64,000 nucleotides of DNA from Cyprinodon diabolis (GCA_030533445.1 CM060065.1:4204341-4268340); one strand, 5' to 3'. Shown: positions 45,258 through 58,469, numbered from the stretch's first letter. Made by a program: numbers and translations. Notes: generated by a model from the letters alone, not told the origin.

Positions 45258-46556
45258 TCTTTGGGGGCCATCTTTTGGATGTACTCCTGGATCTTAGTTG
45301 TTTCATCCTGGACAGTGGTCTTGATACTCATTAGGCCTCGGCCTCCCTCGCTACGCTTGGTATACAGTCTCAGGGTGCTGGATTTGGGGTGAAACTCTCA
45401 ATGCATTGTGAGGAGCTTTCTCGTCTTGATGTCAGTAGCCTCTATCTCCTCCTTTGGCCAGTTTATTATACAAGCGGGGTATCTGATGACTGCCAGGGCA
45501 TATGTTTTGATGGCTTGGATCTTGTTTTTCCCATTCAGCTGACTTACTCTTTTTAGATATTTGGCTGTTGTGGTCTTTCTTGCCATCTCCTCATGGTTTC
45601 CGTTAGCCTGTGGCACCCCAAGGTGTTTGTAGCTGTCCTGAACATCTGTAATGTGGCCTTCTGGTAGTTCAATCCCCTCGGTTCTGATCATCTTCCCTCT
45701 CTTTGAGACCATGCAACCTCCCTTGTCCAGTCCGAATGACATTCCAATGTCGTTGCTGTAGATCCTGGTAGTGTTGATCAGTGAGTCGATGTCTCGCTCA
45801 CTCCTGGCATACAGCTTCATGTCATCCATGTAGAGGAGGTAACTGATGATTGTTCTGCTTTGGAATTGGAATCCATAGCCAGTCTTTGTGATGATCTGGC
45901 TGAGGGGGTTCAGGCCTATGCAGAACAGCAGTGGGGATAGTGCATCGCCTTGGTATATGCCGTACTTGATGGTGACTTGTCCAATTGGCTTTGCATAGGC
46001 TTCCAGAATTGTTTTCCACAGCTTCATTGAGTTCTTGATGAAGGCTATTAGTGTCTTTTTGATCTTGTACATTTCCAAGCATTCCACTATTCATATATGT
46101 GGCTTTGAATCGTAGGCTTTCTTATAGTCAATCCAGGCAGTGCACAGATCTGTCTGCCTGGTCTTACAGTCTCGAGTGATTGCTCTATCCACCAGTAGCT
46201 GGTGCTTGGCTCCTCTGGTGTTACTGCCTATTCCCTTCTGGGAAGTGTACATGTATTGAGCCATGTGCCTACTGATCTTAGCCGCTATGACGCCTGACAG
46301 AAGCTTCCATGTGGTACAGAGGAAAGTTAATGGCTGGTTGTTGGATGGGATTGTTTCCTTCTGGGGATCCTTCATGATCAGAATTGTCCGTCCTTGGGTT
46401 AACCATTCTGGGTGGGTCCCATCCATCAGCAGTTGGCTCATTTTTGCTGCCAGGTGTGCATGAAGTGCAGTTAGTTTTTTCAGCCAGTAAGTGTGGATCA
46501 TGTCAGGGCCTGGTGCTGTCCAGCTCTTTATACCTGCCGCTCTTTCCGGGAGAGTG

Positions 46557-47799
<1,243 letters not shown>

Positions 47800-48138
47800 G
47801 TACCATCATACGCTCTTCATAAATGTTTCTGCAAGTTACTGTGCAAGCATTGTTGATACGCAAATATAGCTGAGTATAGTCAGCATAACCGTGGAAATTA
47901 ATCCCATGCTGTCTAATAATTCTACCATTTGGGAGCACATACGTATAGTATAATTGGCCCTAGCAGTGATCCCTGTGGCTCTCCACAGGTAACCCTGGAG
48001 CATGAAGGGGATTTGTCATTAACATGAACAAACTGAAATCTGTCAAATAAGATTTAAGCCAGTCTAGTGTTGTTTCCTTAATTCCTACAAAATATTCAAG
48101 TCTTTCTGGAAAAATATTATGATCAACTATATCAAATG
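47800..48138 (-). pseudogene. LINE reverse transcriptase fragment, YADY
   Basis: The minus strand reads FDIVDHNIFPERLEYFVGIK, then TLDWLKSYLTDR, CGEPQGSLLGP and GINFHGYADYTQLYL. These are RT palm blocks of an APE-type fish LINE. The catalytic YADD is YADY here (47876-47887), so this copy is inactive. It is cut at 48138 by the hAT MITE copy. Confidence 0.75.
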
Positions 48139-48680
48139 TAGGGGTGTGGGAGAAAACCGATTTGGTCATATATTATATTGAGTGAAAAAAAAAAAAAAAC
48201 CTAAAACAATTGTCAAGGCTCAGAAAAGAAAAGAAAAAGAAAGAAGCAGATTTCCAGGCCAGATACCAAAGGGGAATCCAAACCTGGGTTGGGGAACACA
48301 TCAAAAGTTGTTAACAGGCAGAATCCAAACAGCTGTCCGAAGACAGGAGGCAGAAACAGACCAGAACAGGGGCAAGAAAAACTGAGGAGTCCAGAGGCAG
48401 AAACAAGTCAGGATCAGGTAAATCAAAAAAACAAAAAAACAACTGGGTACGATAGAAAACTCTAACACTCGGCTTGAATACAAAATAAATAGGAACTGGA
48501 ACAGGTGGATAAGATGACAGCAAATTAAAACTGGGCAGAGCTAAGCAGGTGGAATGACTGAAGTAATAATCCAGTCATCAGAGCCAAGATCATTGCAACA
48601 ATGAGGAAAAATGGGCTACCTCTGCACCACCGCTCTGGTAGATAGTGCCATGGAGACCTTTTGCTGTGCAGCATCTGTTG
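48139..48680. mobile_element. hAT MITE 'TAGGGGTGTGG', copy 3, interrupted
   Basis: The left end TAGGGGTGTGGGAGAA matches 4185 and 54447. The inner text 'aaaatgggctacctctgcac' resumes after the LTR-like insertion at 48211-48597. The right end is lost beyond about 48680. Confidence 0.75.
48211..48597 (-). mobile_element. LTR-like insertion 5 (antisense)
   Basis: A 387-bp insertion, TGTCAAGGCT...GATCATTGCA, with the exact 5-bp duplication ACAAT (48206-48210, 48598-48602). On the minus strand it starts TGCAATGATCTTGGC and holds CACCTGTTCC followed by TATTTATTTT, a TATA-like box. Its R/U5-side block is shorter than in relatives. It interrupts a hAT MITE. Confidence 0.75.
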
Positions 48681-48804
48681 TTTTCTCTTATCTTGCATCT
48701 TTGCACTGTTTGTTCATATGTTTTCATGCCGCCTTCCTGAAAGCTTCCTGAACATGTGCGGAACGACTCACTGATCCGATGTAGTGGAGACAGAAGAAAC
48801 GCTC

Positions 48805-48935
48805 TCTTATGCCATGTTAGCAAGAGGATTTTGATAAATAATCTTTAATAAGTATACATATATGAGGAGTTTTATGGTGCTCTCCGTAACTTTGGGCCCT
48901 AGGCAATGACCTAGTTTTTTCCAATGGTAACTGCC
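48805..48935 (+). mobile_element. hAT-like GGGCCC repeat, right-end fragment
   Basis: 'tttgggccctaggcaatgac' and flanking text resemble the right part of 38254-38929, but diverged. Only a fragment. Confidence 0.4.
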
Positions 48936-49069
48936 CCGCTACCACCATGAAATTAAATTTTTCTTTTTCCACTACAGTTTTTTTTAAATTTATACTGAAA
49001 GATTAGTTGTTTTCTGTTCTAGGCTGGAAGAGGGTCACTTGTCCTCACTATGAGCACGTCTCTCCCCAT

Positions 49070-49445
49070 GTGGCTGATTTTTTTGTTTTTTTGTTTGTTT
49101 TTTTTCTTCCTCTGTGTCCTATCTGGCAATGTGGCAATAGGAATTGTTGTCTTAATGCCAGAAAGAGCCCAACAGTTTTTGCTTTTACAAGTGGAGCATT
49201 GTTGCTTTCGCCATAGTGCTCTGCTTGATTTATATATGTAAATTGTTGTAATATGGTTTATGGAAGGAAAAATTCATATTATGTGGCCATTAAAAAAAAG
49301 GGAGAGAAAAGGTGAAAGAAAGAAGACGAAAGAGAGATGTTGACAAAAAATAATCAGTCTGTTGCATCACCTGCAAAGAAAGATGTAAAAAGAAAGGCAG
49401 AACAATAAATGTAAACTGCAATAAATGTGAGCTAAAATACACTTG
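49070..49445 (-). mobile_element. oligo-T-headed retroposon, copy 1
   Basis: Starts with T-rich sequence, then 'tatctggcaatgtggcaata', and runs collinear with 59400-59861 as far as a purine-rich stretch. The T-run at left means a poly(A) end on the minus strand. No coding, source unknown. Confidence 0.6.
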
Positions 49446-50010
49446 ATTTGATGAGCCCTGATGAGGTTTGAGCCTTGATGCATTGAAGCACCCAAAGAAA
49501 AAGTAAGGCTCTGATTGGGTAACACAAAAATCCATAATTTCTTGTGAGGCTCAGCCTTTTATGGGATCTATGGAGCAGGTGCGAGCCGGGGATAGGCCGG
49601 GAAGCTGGCTGCTGATTAGCCAAACACACTTACAGATTTGACTTACACTGGCCAGACAGAGGGAAGGTTGTCCTGATGAGACTCAGAGGAAAAAAGGATT
49701 ATTCAGTGGTTTGGTTTCTGGAGTTTCTTATTTCAAAGCAGCTATTTTCACCTGTTGTAGTGATGAGTTTGATGTGTTTCAACATTTGTTAGTGCAATGT
49801 GTGACATTTGGATTGAATTAACAACACTGAGCCTCCAATGTTACAGAGGGAACCAGCCACTGCTGTACTTGTATAGAGCTTCATCCAGCCGTTAAACAAT
49901 GTTGATATTACATGATTTAAGGGTTGGTTTACTGATAATGCATGAGTTGGATCTTAGGCGTTACCTCTGATAGGATTAGTTCATCTCTGTATACAGCTCC
50001 ATCCTCTCTG
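49446..50010. other. anonymous intronic sequence
   Basis: No feature recognised. Confidence 0.4.
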
Positions 50011-50402
50011 TGTCAGGGGCTCAGAATGTAGGAACCAGTATTCAGGTGAGACAGACAGTGGGAAAGTTCAAAGCGTTTATTCAAAACAAACAACTGATAC
50101 ACAGAGCTATGGATCTGTGGAGAAGCGGGGCACCACCCATCTCTGACACTCTGTTTGAGGGAGAAACACAGGTAAGTGACCACGATAATCTGACAGAAGA
50201 TGATTATCCTTGTGAGTCACTTATCTGGTTTATCAGTTCAGTCCATCCCCTTGGTTGAGCAGTGAAGCCTACATGTTTCATAGGGGTGGCCAGATGGGGC
50301 CTCTAAAGATCTCGGGGTGGCACACTGAAACTTAAAGCTATAATTTCACAGTTTCAATCAACTATTTTGGTAAAAGTGCCTATATACATTATAAAAATTT
50401 AA

Positions 50403-51047
50403 AGCTGCAGTCTGTAACATTGAGAAGAGAGCAGACTTCGACAGAAAATTTGAAGAAAAACAGGTTTCACGCCACTCCCCCACCCTCTCTGCTTCACTCA
50501 TGCTCCACCCTTCTCACAGCACCTGCGCGGCTAACGCATGCGACCAGAAGCATCCAAGCAGCGTCCAAGCAGCGTACGAGGCATGGAGTGTGAACCGGTA
50601 AGAGCGATAACACTCACCTCCAAGCAGCTAGATATAAGATGCTGGTTATACCGAAGTTTGCCGTGTAAGCAGTTGTCAGCAGGGGCAGTAAGGGCAGTTT
50701 CTCTTTCGCTGGTGGCTGTCGCTCTGCCATGACTTCCACGCGCGTCCTCCTGACTGCGGCAGCTGGGCGCTGCGGCAGGTTAAGCGGTGGGGGGGGGGGG
50801 GGGGGGGGGGTCTATTCAGCGTGTGTGAGCTGTGATTGACACTTCATCAGACGCTCCTCTGGCTGTGATTGGTTGTTTTCACTCGTCCCGAATTATTCTT
50901 TCCAGATTGAAATACAGGCAGTATGCGGGACCAATTGCAGCAGTTTTTTTCACAGGTTACATATCACATGTACTGCTGTCTGGGCATAGGGACAGTTTTA
51001 GCCAATATGACAAAAAAGTGATTTTTAAAAACTTACAGACTTCAGCT
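50403..51047. mobile_element. TTAA-flanked inverted-repeat element 3
   Basis: Ends AGCTGCAGTCTGTAA and TTACAGACTTCAGCT, flanked by TTAA (50399-50402, 51048-51051). 645 bp, non-coding, nested in the LTR-like insertion. The termini match those at 6788-7285 apart from a few substitutions. It contains a G22 run. Confidence 0.78.
50789..50810 (+). repeat. G22 homopolymer
   Basis: Twenty-two consecutive G, inside the TTAA-flanked element. Assembly length here may be unreliable. Confidence 0.9.
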
Positions 51048-51661
51048 TTAAGTAAAAACCTGCTCATATCTTGGTTTATTGTGTGATTTTATGTCGCTTA
51101 CTGTGCATAATGGGATGAAATGCTAAACTGATGCTACTACAGTTTACCCTGGCCAGTGGGGTAGCCAGGGCATTGCACGGAGTGGCCATGGCCACCCCCT
51201 GGTAGTGCCACTGTGGGTGAGGCAGGATCCAGCCGATGCACTGCCAAGGAGATGTGGTGTGGAGCCGCCCAGAGTGTCCCAACGCAGCAGCCCCTGTGAG
51301 CAGGGAGGAGTCCGAGACAGGTAGACACCCTCAGACGGAAACAGGCAGGTTCAGCAGTTAGGAGGGAGAAACATGACACAATACCAGAAAACTACAGAAC
51401 TTTAAACTAGCTCCCTCTGCCGAGCCAAAAACAAGAACAGGGCTCAGCGGACAGAAGCAATAATCTGTTAACACCAAGACATGACTAACAACCTTTCTAA
51501 CCACTGGCCTCAGAGAACGAATATATGAACTACGGAAAGACTCGCCAATAGCTGGGATGAACCGTATATGAATAAGATAAATGATGGTAAGTAACCAGGG
51601 AGGGTTCAGCAGGTGAGTGAAATAGACAATTAGGGCAGCTATTAGGGCCGCAAAAATAACA

Positions 51662-52784
51662 CTCTGACTGTCTGAAAGTTAAAGTGCTGACTCTTTCTGT
51701 TTTACTTTTTCTATGGTTGTACTGAAATCATGAGTTAATGATGACAGTTATGTTGCAGGTGTCCCTACCATATCATATCAGAGATGGAGCCAGGTCACTC
51801 TTCTGGAACAGGGCACTGGAACATTAAATATACATTTAATGTTCCAGTTTCCTGTCAGAAACAGTTTGCTGATATTTTTAGCATCATAATGTCCTTTGGC
51901 ACCAACCCACCACTTGTCTGTAAATATGTTCCATCTTGGTACCTGTAGTTCATCATGGCTGTTGTCCCCAGGGAATAATACTGAGTCTGTATTACAGGTG
52001 GAGTTTTTTCTTTTTTATTATCTGCCTTTACGTGTGTTTTTGGATGGTGGCCTGATATTTAATGCCTCTGTAATGGAAGCCAGAGAATGTGCATGCTTTC
52101 CCAGGCTCAGCTGAATGCACGCTAATCCTACTGCTCCACACCATCTGAGGACCTGAGGTCCCTAAGTCTTGGTGTATGGGACACACGTATGTTTGATGGG
52201 GCAGGAATTTGTCCCCCAGTGGTGCTGAGAGGCTGATTCTCTTACAGTGTTAACACTGCCAGGAAGTTTATTTATGTGCATCAAGGGAGCTCTCTGTTTC
52301 TGTTGGTCGGACTATTAACGTGTCAGCTTGTTGAGATGGATGTTCCCACACGGAGCATCTCTGTCTATAAAAGGAAACAGTTTCAAACTTTTATAGTGAG
52401 GAGAGGAAGATTCCAAACTCAGACCCCCATAACATAACACACCCATACAAACTGATCTCACTATCTTTGCGGTGACTTTCCATTCACTTCCATTTATTTC
52501 TAACTCATTTCTACAGACTTACACTAACCGTTACTGTTTAATATTAACCCTAACCTAAAACAGATTCATTTGGAGGAAAAACTGTGAAAGGATCACAGCT
52601 TTGGTAACATAAGTGTCTAAAATACAGGTAAGATGTCATTAATACATCCCATAATGACCTGGTGCCTTTACCTACTGGTAAATTATGACTGGATCACTGG
52701 ACCGGATCACTGGAATGGGAAGATTTAGTATGCAGGAGAACATCTGATCCTAAAAGTGGTTTTGTTCGATCGATAAAATTAATG
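51662..52784. other. anonymous intronic sequence
   Basis: No gene or named repeat recognised. Confidence 0.4.
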
Positions 52785-52866
52785 TAAACAGTGTTGGGAA
52801 TGCTACTTTAAAAGTAACTAGTTATAGCGATTCTTCAAGCCAGTATTGCTTCTTCAAGCCAGTAAG
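52785..52866 (+). mobile_element. hAT-like end fragment 'CAGTGTTGGGAA'
   Basis: CAGTGTTGGGAATGCTACTT followed by AAAAGTAACTAGTTA is the left end of a very common fish hAT group. It is cut off within about 50 bp and followed by a short direct repeat, TTCTTCAAGCCAGTA (twice). Confidence 0.6.
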
Positions 52867-53590
52867 TTGCGTGCGCATGCGTGAAAGCAGCATACTGGAC
52901 TTACACCGCTTCAGTTTACTTTTTAAATTTCTTACTTTTATCTATTTATCTATTTTTGATTGTTCTTGTTTTTTTCACAGTAACTCTGTGAAGTATTGTC
53001 CGCTGTAACGAGGTTGTTTTTCAGAGAGCTTTTGTGCTTTTTTCATGTTGTTTTTATCATGCAGCTCCCAGAGGGACACTGCCTTTGTTTACTCCAGAGA
53101 ACAGCTGATCGTTTTAATGGCGGCCGGCGTGTTAGCCAGACCAGCTCTAATACCACCCGAACTTTGGAGGAAAACACGCCGAAGTCACAGAGGAGGAAAG
53201 CAACATCGGGGGATAAAAGGAGGGTCGAGACGGGACAGGCTTATTGAAAGGAAAAGATTTAAGCGGTGTCTCCCCTCTGTCGTTATGGGAAACGGGCGGT
53301 CTCTTAGCAACAAGATCGACGAGCTAACGGCCTAAAGCGGACCCAACCGGAGTACCAGGAGTGCAGTCTGATGCTTTTGACTGCACATGACTGCACAAGG
53401 ACATTACGGACCAGATTGTCACCGTGGATGGCTTTCAAACCATCCGGGCCGACCAGGACACTAAGGTCCGGATCTATCAAAGGTTTGCGTGTATAAAAAC
53501 GTGAGCTATTTCACTGCGCACGCTAAAAAATGTACAAACTGATCTATCAACAGCGTGCTAAAAGGATTTGGTCTTTAATATGTGATTTGG

Positions 53591-54086
53591 TGTAAAGGTT
53601 TTAGATTGGACCCAAAAGCAGAAGCTGAGAGGCAGAGGTGAGTTCTTGGAGGGTTTAATGAGAGTTCAGGCAAACAAAACAGGTATCCAAAAATCCAACT
53701 TAAAAATGTTAAACAAAAACAGGAATCCAAAAATCCAACGTAAAAATCAAACACTAACCAGAACCATGGAGACATCAGGGGAAAACGATCAAGGAGCCAG
53801 GGTGAGGAAAGGTAAGACGAGGAACCAGCAAAGAGGGACTGCAGAGGGAAAGTATTTATGGCTGACTGAACAAAGGTAGAGTTAACGAGCTGATAGGGAA
53901 CAGGTGTGATTAGAGCTGACGAGGAAGCCAAGGGAAAAGAACACAAGGAGGCAGCAGAGGACAGATAGAAAAACCTAAGCAACTTAATGAATCCAGACAC
54001 ACCAAAAAAGCTAGAAAACAATGAAAAACCTGGCTAAACTTGAAACAGAAAACTTAAAGAAAAACAACAGAACCAAGATCGTTACA
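53591..54086 (-). mobile_element. LTR-like insertion 7 (antisense), in Harbinger A
   Basis: TGTAAAGGTTTTAGATTGGA at left and AAGATCGTTACA at right align with the ends of the insertions at 40690 and 48211. On the minus strand a CATAAATAC TATA-like box is present. The 5-bp flanks (TTTGG, TTTTC) do not match, so ends or flanks are altered. Confidence 0.55.
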
Positions 54087-54370
54087 TTTTCATTTACATT
54101 TCCGTCCGACGTTCTAAATGCCATGTCGCCCTGACGCCCTACCGGAGAACCCCGACCTCCCCCCTGCGCCTGTGGAGCAACATGCCAATGCTGCGGGGAT
54201 GCGTACGCGCAGTAATCTCATCCACTCAGTCACTTCTTGTGAGCCATTTGGTATGTGCATTTTTCTACAGGCCAATACAAAACATCTGTTTTTTTTGTTT
54301 CTTTTTACTGCAGTGAAGTAGAAATTCAGCCACATACCACCTTAGGGAATAAAGGTTGCCAAACTTTGTT

Positions 54371-54375
<5 letters not shown>

Positions 54376-54437
<62 letters not shown>

Positions 54438-54446
54438 TATATATAT
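54376..54446. repeat. (AT)n array of Harbinger A, left block
   Basis: Alternating AT with a single G interruption near 54436. It continues at 54883-54929 beyond the MITE. Confidence 0.93.
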
Positions 54447-54878
54447 TAGGGGTGTGGGAAATAATCGTTTTGGCGATATATCGTGATTTTCGGTTGCCCA
54501 ATATAATATCGATCTTTCACTTCTTAGTATCGATTAAAAAAAAAATGGTTACATAAAACATTGATGGGAAAATGGGCTACCTCTGCACTACCACTCTGGC
54601 AGAAAGCGCTGTGGAGCCCTTTAACTGTGCATGCAGCACCAAATCTGTATTTGAGGCAGTCACAGTGGAAGAAAACCCCAAACAACATGGATAATAATAC
54701 CTAATCAATATTTTCTGATAAAAATATACAGCACTTGCTGTTTTATCTCATCATTTGATTTTGATAGCTGGGGAAAATATGGCAATATATAGTGATACTG
54801 CAATATCGTGATAATATCGTATCGTGACCCTAGTATCGCGACATGTATCGAATCGCAACACTCATGCCAATACTCACC

Positions 54879-54882
<4 letters not shown>
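54447..54882. mobile_element. hAT MITE 'TAGGGGTGTGG', copy 2, in (AT)n
   Basis: A 436-bp element, TAGGGGTGTGGG...CTCACCTCTA, flanked by ATATATAT on both sides. It matches 4185-4617 closely. It splits the (AT)n array that belongs to Harbinger A. Confidence 0.85.

Positions 54883-54929
<47 letters not shown>
54883..54929. repeat. (AT)n array of Harbinger A, right block
   Basis: Continuation of 54376-54446 after the MITE. It ends in ACACACA. Confidence 0.93.
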
Positions 54930-54936
<7 letters not shown>

Positions 54937-56690
54937 TTTGGAGGGGGTGGGGGTGTCACTGTAAGATTTCAATTTCTCAATGCACTAGCTTGTACAAACT
55001 ACTTTCCCGCAAACCACAAAACGCGCAAAACCATCATTTAAATGGGGTGTCTCCAACAGTTTTGCACCTGCCACCAGTTATGCAATCACTCTTGTTAAAT
55101 CACCCGCAAACCATGGTTCAGCCCCTCGCGCAAAATTCCAGTTTGCGAGCCCAAATTACTGCACGCAAAATTGGATCTTGATAAATCCGGCCCTAGGAGT
55201 GGTAAGCGACAAGGAGGGGGGCTTGCGATTCTAGTAAACAGCAAAAGGTGTTACCCTGGTCACATCACCATTAAAAAACAGCTCTGTAGTCCGGATGTTG
55301 AACTGCTGGCCATTGGACTCCATCCATATCAGTTGCCTAGAGAGATCCCACACGTTATCACTGTTGTCCAACATCTGCCTAAGGCATCATACACTCTACC
55401 ATCTCCGAACTACAAATTCAACAGCCTAAAGCCCTCATTATCGGTCGGGAGACTTTAACCATGTCACCATGAACAAAGTCCTGCCGACCTTCAAACGATA
55501 TGTGAGCTGCCCTACCAGAGAAGAGAGGACCCTGGACCTGATGTATGCTAACATTAAAGATGCATACATCTCCTCTTCTTTCCCCCTTCTGGGCAGGTCA
55601 GATCACAACCTGGTTCACCTCAAACCCTGTTATGTCCCTGGTGAAGAGGAAGCCTAAGACCACAAGAACTGTGAGGAGGTGGTCAATTGAGGCTTATGAG
55701 GCATTGCAGGCCTGCTTTGAGGTGACTGACTGACCTGCACTCTGTGAGCCCCACAAGGAGGACATTGATGGGCTCACATAGTGCATCATGGACTATATCA
55801 ACTTCTGTGTGGACTGCAATGTTCCAAGCTCAGACTGATCACCAAGGACATAAAGGCCATCCTTAATGAGAAGAAGAGGGCGTTCAGAGATGGCAACCGG
55901 GAGGAGGTGAGGAGAGTGCAGGGGGTTATCAAATGTAAAATCAGGGAGGCTAAGGACAAATACAGGAGAAAGCTGGAGAAAAAAACTCAAGACCAACAAC
56001 ATGAGGGATGTGTGGAGTGGGATGAGAGCCATCACAGGTTTCCAGAAATCCACTGGTGTGTGGTTGGAGGGTTGCTTGGACCCGGCCAATGAACTGAACC
56101 TATTTTTCAATAGGTTTAATACTGCGGCTCATCCCCCACAACCCTGTACTGCTGGCCTCCCTACAACAACCTCTCCACCTTCCCCCAATCCTCCTTACAG
56201 AGCCCCTGTCTGCTCCTCACCACCTCAATCCACATCCACCGACTCCACCCCTCCCCCTTGCTTCACATCATGTCCTCCACAACATGAGGACCTCACCCCT
56301 CCCCCTACTGTTATCCCACAGTGTCCTTCACTCCTGACGTGGTGAGAAGACAGCTAACCAGACTCTACTCTGGCTGCAGCTGCGGGCCCCGATGGCGTAC
56401 TCCCCAGGGTGCTCAAAGCTTGTTCCTATCAGCTGTGTGGAGTACTTAGCCTAGTCTTCAGGGTGAGCATACTCCTCCAGAGAGTCCCCGTGCTGTGGAA
56501 GACATTCAGCCTCATGGCAGAGACGCCATACCCTAGCGACCCTCAGGACTACAGACCAGTGGCACCGATGTCCCATATCATGAAGACCTTTGAGATGCCT
56601 GTGATCTTTTCCAGCATGTCTATCCCTCTCTCTCATACCACCTTTGCTGTTAGCCTATTGTCGAAAAAAACTAGCAACTAGTGCGGTAAA

Positions 56691-57889
56691 AAAAAAAAAA
56701 AAAAGAAGTGATGGCGCATGGATGGTCTGGTAAAGCAAGCACCTTTTGTGAACTCAAGGCAAGGCTGATGAATGCACTAATGGAACTGTGAACACGCTTA
56801 TATCATACAGCCAATGCAAGATAAGGATAAAATGCTAATATTGGCTCGAAATATCATCCATCCAGCTGAAGTATTGGTCTATCTCTTTAGAACAGATATT
56901 CCAAAAAAGTAAAAAACAAAACAAAAAAACACTGGACTTGGTTTCCAAGTTTGAAGACATTTCACTTCTCATCCAGGAAGCTTTTTCAATTCAAATGTCA
57001 AAAATAATGTTGAGTTTGAGGCTTTATAGAGTGGACAAAAAAACAAAGCCAGAGCTGTTACATGATGTAACTGACTTCACCAGGAGGGGTCCCACATTGA
57101 AGCCAACAGTTCTTGTTTCAGATCTTCTATGCTCTTCTGTCCTCTGCCAACAGATTATGATGTCCCTGATGGTTTGACCCAAAGAGAAGGCTTGAGCTCA
57201 GTTATTTTTAGCCCAGTAACACGTTACAGCTGCTATTAGTCTGGAAACCTCAACTTTATGCAAATCACAGCTGTGTTGCATCAAACTGGTGAGATCAGTG
57301 TGGCTCCCAGCCTCCTCTCTAAAAATAGTGGCTTTCAGTTCACTTTGAGGGGTTCTGAATGGTTGCATTCAAATAGCACCACAAGGATTATGGAGTTCCA
57401 ATTGATTTATCTGATTAGGAGGCCTGTCAAGGTTTGGCTAGACAAAGGAAACAAATACCCTGAAACCCAGGCACATGCGGTCAGGGGAGGCATGACAAGG
57501 AAAAAAAATGATTACATAAAATTAATTTAATATTTGTCCACTGATCTTTATTTGTAAAGAAATGTGAAAAAGTTTATAGTCAAAATCAATTAAATTGCGT
57601 ATTTACTGTTCAAATACAAGGGTGAAATGCGAGGTGTGGCAGCAACGAGCCAAGCCTCACCTCGGATTGCGCAATGCATCACAAACTGGGTTGATACATG
57701 CAATTGGTGTCTGCCTTTTGCTTTATCACTGCATGTCGCCAATATATTGATTCCATATACGTTTATATTCCCTGATGTTCCACAGCCTGGCCAGGGTCTT
57801 TAACAATTTATGTTTAATATTTGTTAGTGACATATTTAGTTTTGCTGATGGGACATAAAAACCCAGTGAAAAGGCACAAGCACTTTTCA
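56691..57889. other. sequence with A-run and interspersed repeat copy 2
   Basis: An A17 run sits right after the LINE break at 56688-56704. 56890-57070 repeats the 'gaagacatttcacttctcat' sequence of 25548-25735. Elsewhere nothing is recognised. Confidence 0.5.
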
Positions 57890-58360
57890 AAAGAATTTGT
57901 GAAAATCCTCCACTATACCTTTAAGTAATGTTTTAATTACAGCTACCTTAAAAGCCTGAGGTAAATATCCTTGTAACAGGAATAGATTAATCACATCTCA
58001 AATGGAGGACGTCAGAGTGAATACATCCTTAAATAGGGGGAGTGGCGGTGGTTAGGGCATAGTGCTTGTAATCCTGAGGTTCTGACTTCCAGTCCCATAA
58101 AATCCTTACTCCTAGGAGCAGGTGGTATGGACGGTTCAACAGAGCTAGGGGTTTGGGTGAGTTTGGCAACTTTATTGAAAAAGGAGAGTAGAAAATGTAC
58201 AAGGATTAATTTTATTCTAATTAATGAGGAGAAATATTATACAATTTTTCCAGACTAAGTAGGATTTCAGTAGGCATGTATAGCGCCATTTTCTCTCCAG
58301 TTTCGTAGCATTTTGCTTCAAAGTGTGAAGCTCTGCATTAAACCAAGGAGCCAGCTTTTT
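57890..58360 (-). pseudogene. LINE remnant, linker and RT block 1
   Basis: The minus strand reads WREKMALYMPTEI-type linker text (the family of 16541-17000), then LLQGYLPQAFKVAVIKTLLK, the first RT blocks of an APE-type LINE. Stops interrupt it. It lies head-to-head with the plus-strand LINE that begins about 58470. Confidence 0.65.
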
Positions 58361-58469
58361 ATTTTCTTTTTATTTTTTTTATTTTTTTAGTTTTTCTTTT
58401 TCAAAGGGGCTGTTTTCTAAGGCACTGAAGTCAGAGACCGCAACAATGTTAAACAAAATTTCTCTGATG

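Larger units (their letters stand above)
50011..51661 (-). mobile_element. LTR-like insertion 6 (antisense) with nested TTAA element
   Basis: Starts TGTCAGGGGCTCAG, ends AAAAATAACA, with the exact 5-bp duplication CTCTG (50006-50010, 51662-51666). Removing the nested TTAA element at 50403-51047 leaves about 1.0 kb of LTR-like sequence. That sequence matches 40690-41544, including the GAGAAACACAGGTAAGTGAC block. AATAAACG (plus-strand 'gcgtttattc' near 50082) lies near the minus-strand 3' end. No coding. Confidence 0.75.
53465..55193 (+). mobile_element. PIF/Harbinger element A (non-autonomous)
   Basis: Inverted ends GGTCCGGATCTATCAA and TTGATAAATCCGGCCC, with 3-bp flanks TAA (53462-53464) and TAG (55194-55196). 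The first ~115 bp match the end of element B at 62738-62852. The distal part (54150-54355 and 54955-55193) matches 60391-60900 inverted, including the GMRTRSNLIH C-terminal coding trace. The transposase core is deleted. It contains an LTR-like insertion, an (AT)n array and a hAT MITE. It interrupts the L2-like LINE, whose frame resumes immediately after. Confidence 0.82.
52950..56690 (+). pseudogene. L2-like LINE 5' half (APE endonuclease), split by Harbinger
   Basis: Plus-strand text before the insertion: REQLIVLMAAGV, then KRCLPSVVMGNGRSLSNKID. After it: GKRQGGGLAILVNSKRC, CSPDVELLAIGLHPYQLPRE, CPTREERTLDLMYANIKDAY, GRSDHNLVHLKP, LNEKKRAFRDGN and GPDGVLPRVLKA. This is an AP-type endonuclease followed by the start of the reverse transcriptase. 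The SDHNLVH block is the conserved catalytic end of the nuclease. Frameshifts and stops break it. It stops at 56690 with no palm domain. LINEs normally lose their 5' end, so 3' loss implies a later deletion or recombination. Confidence 0.82.
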
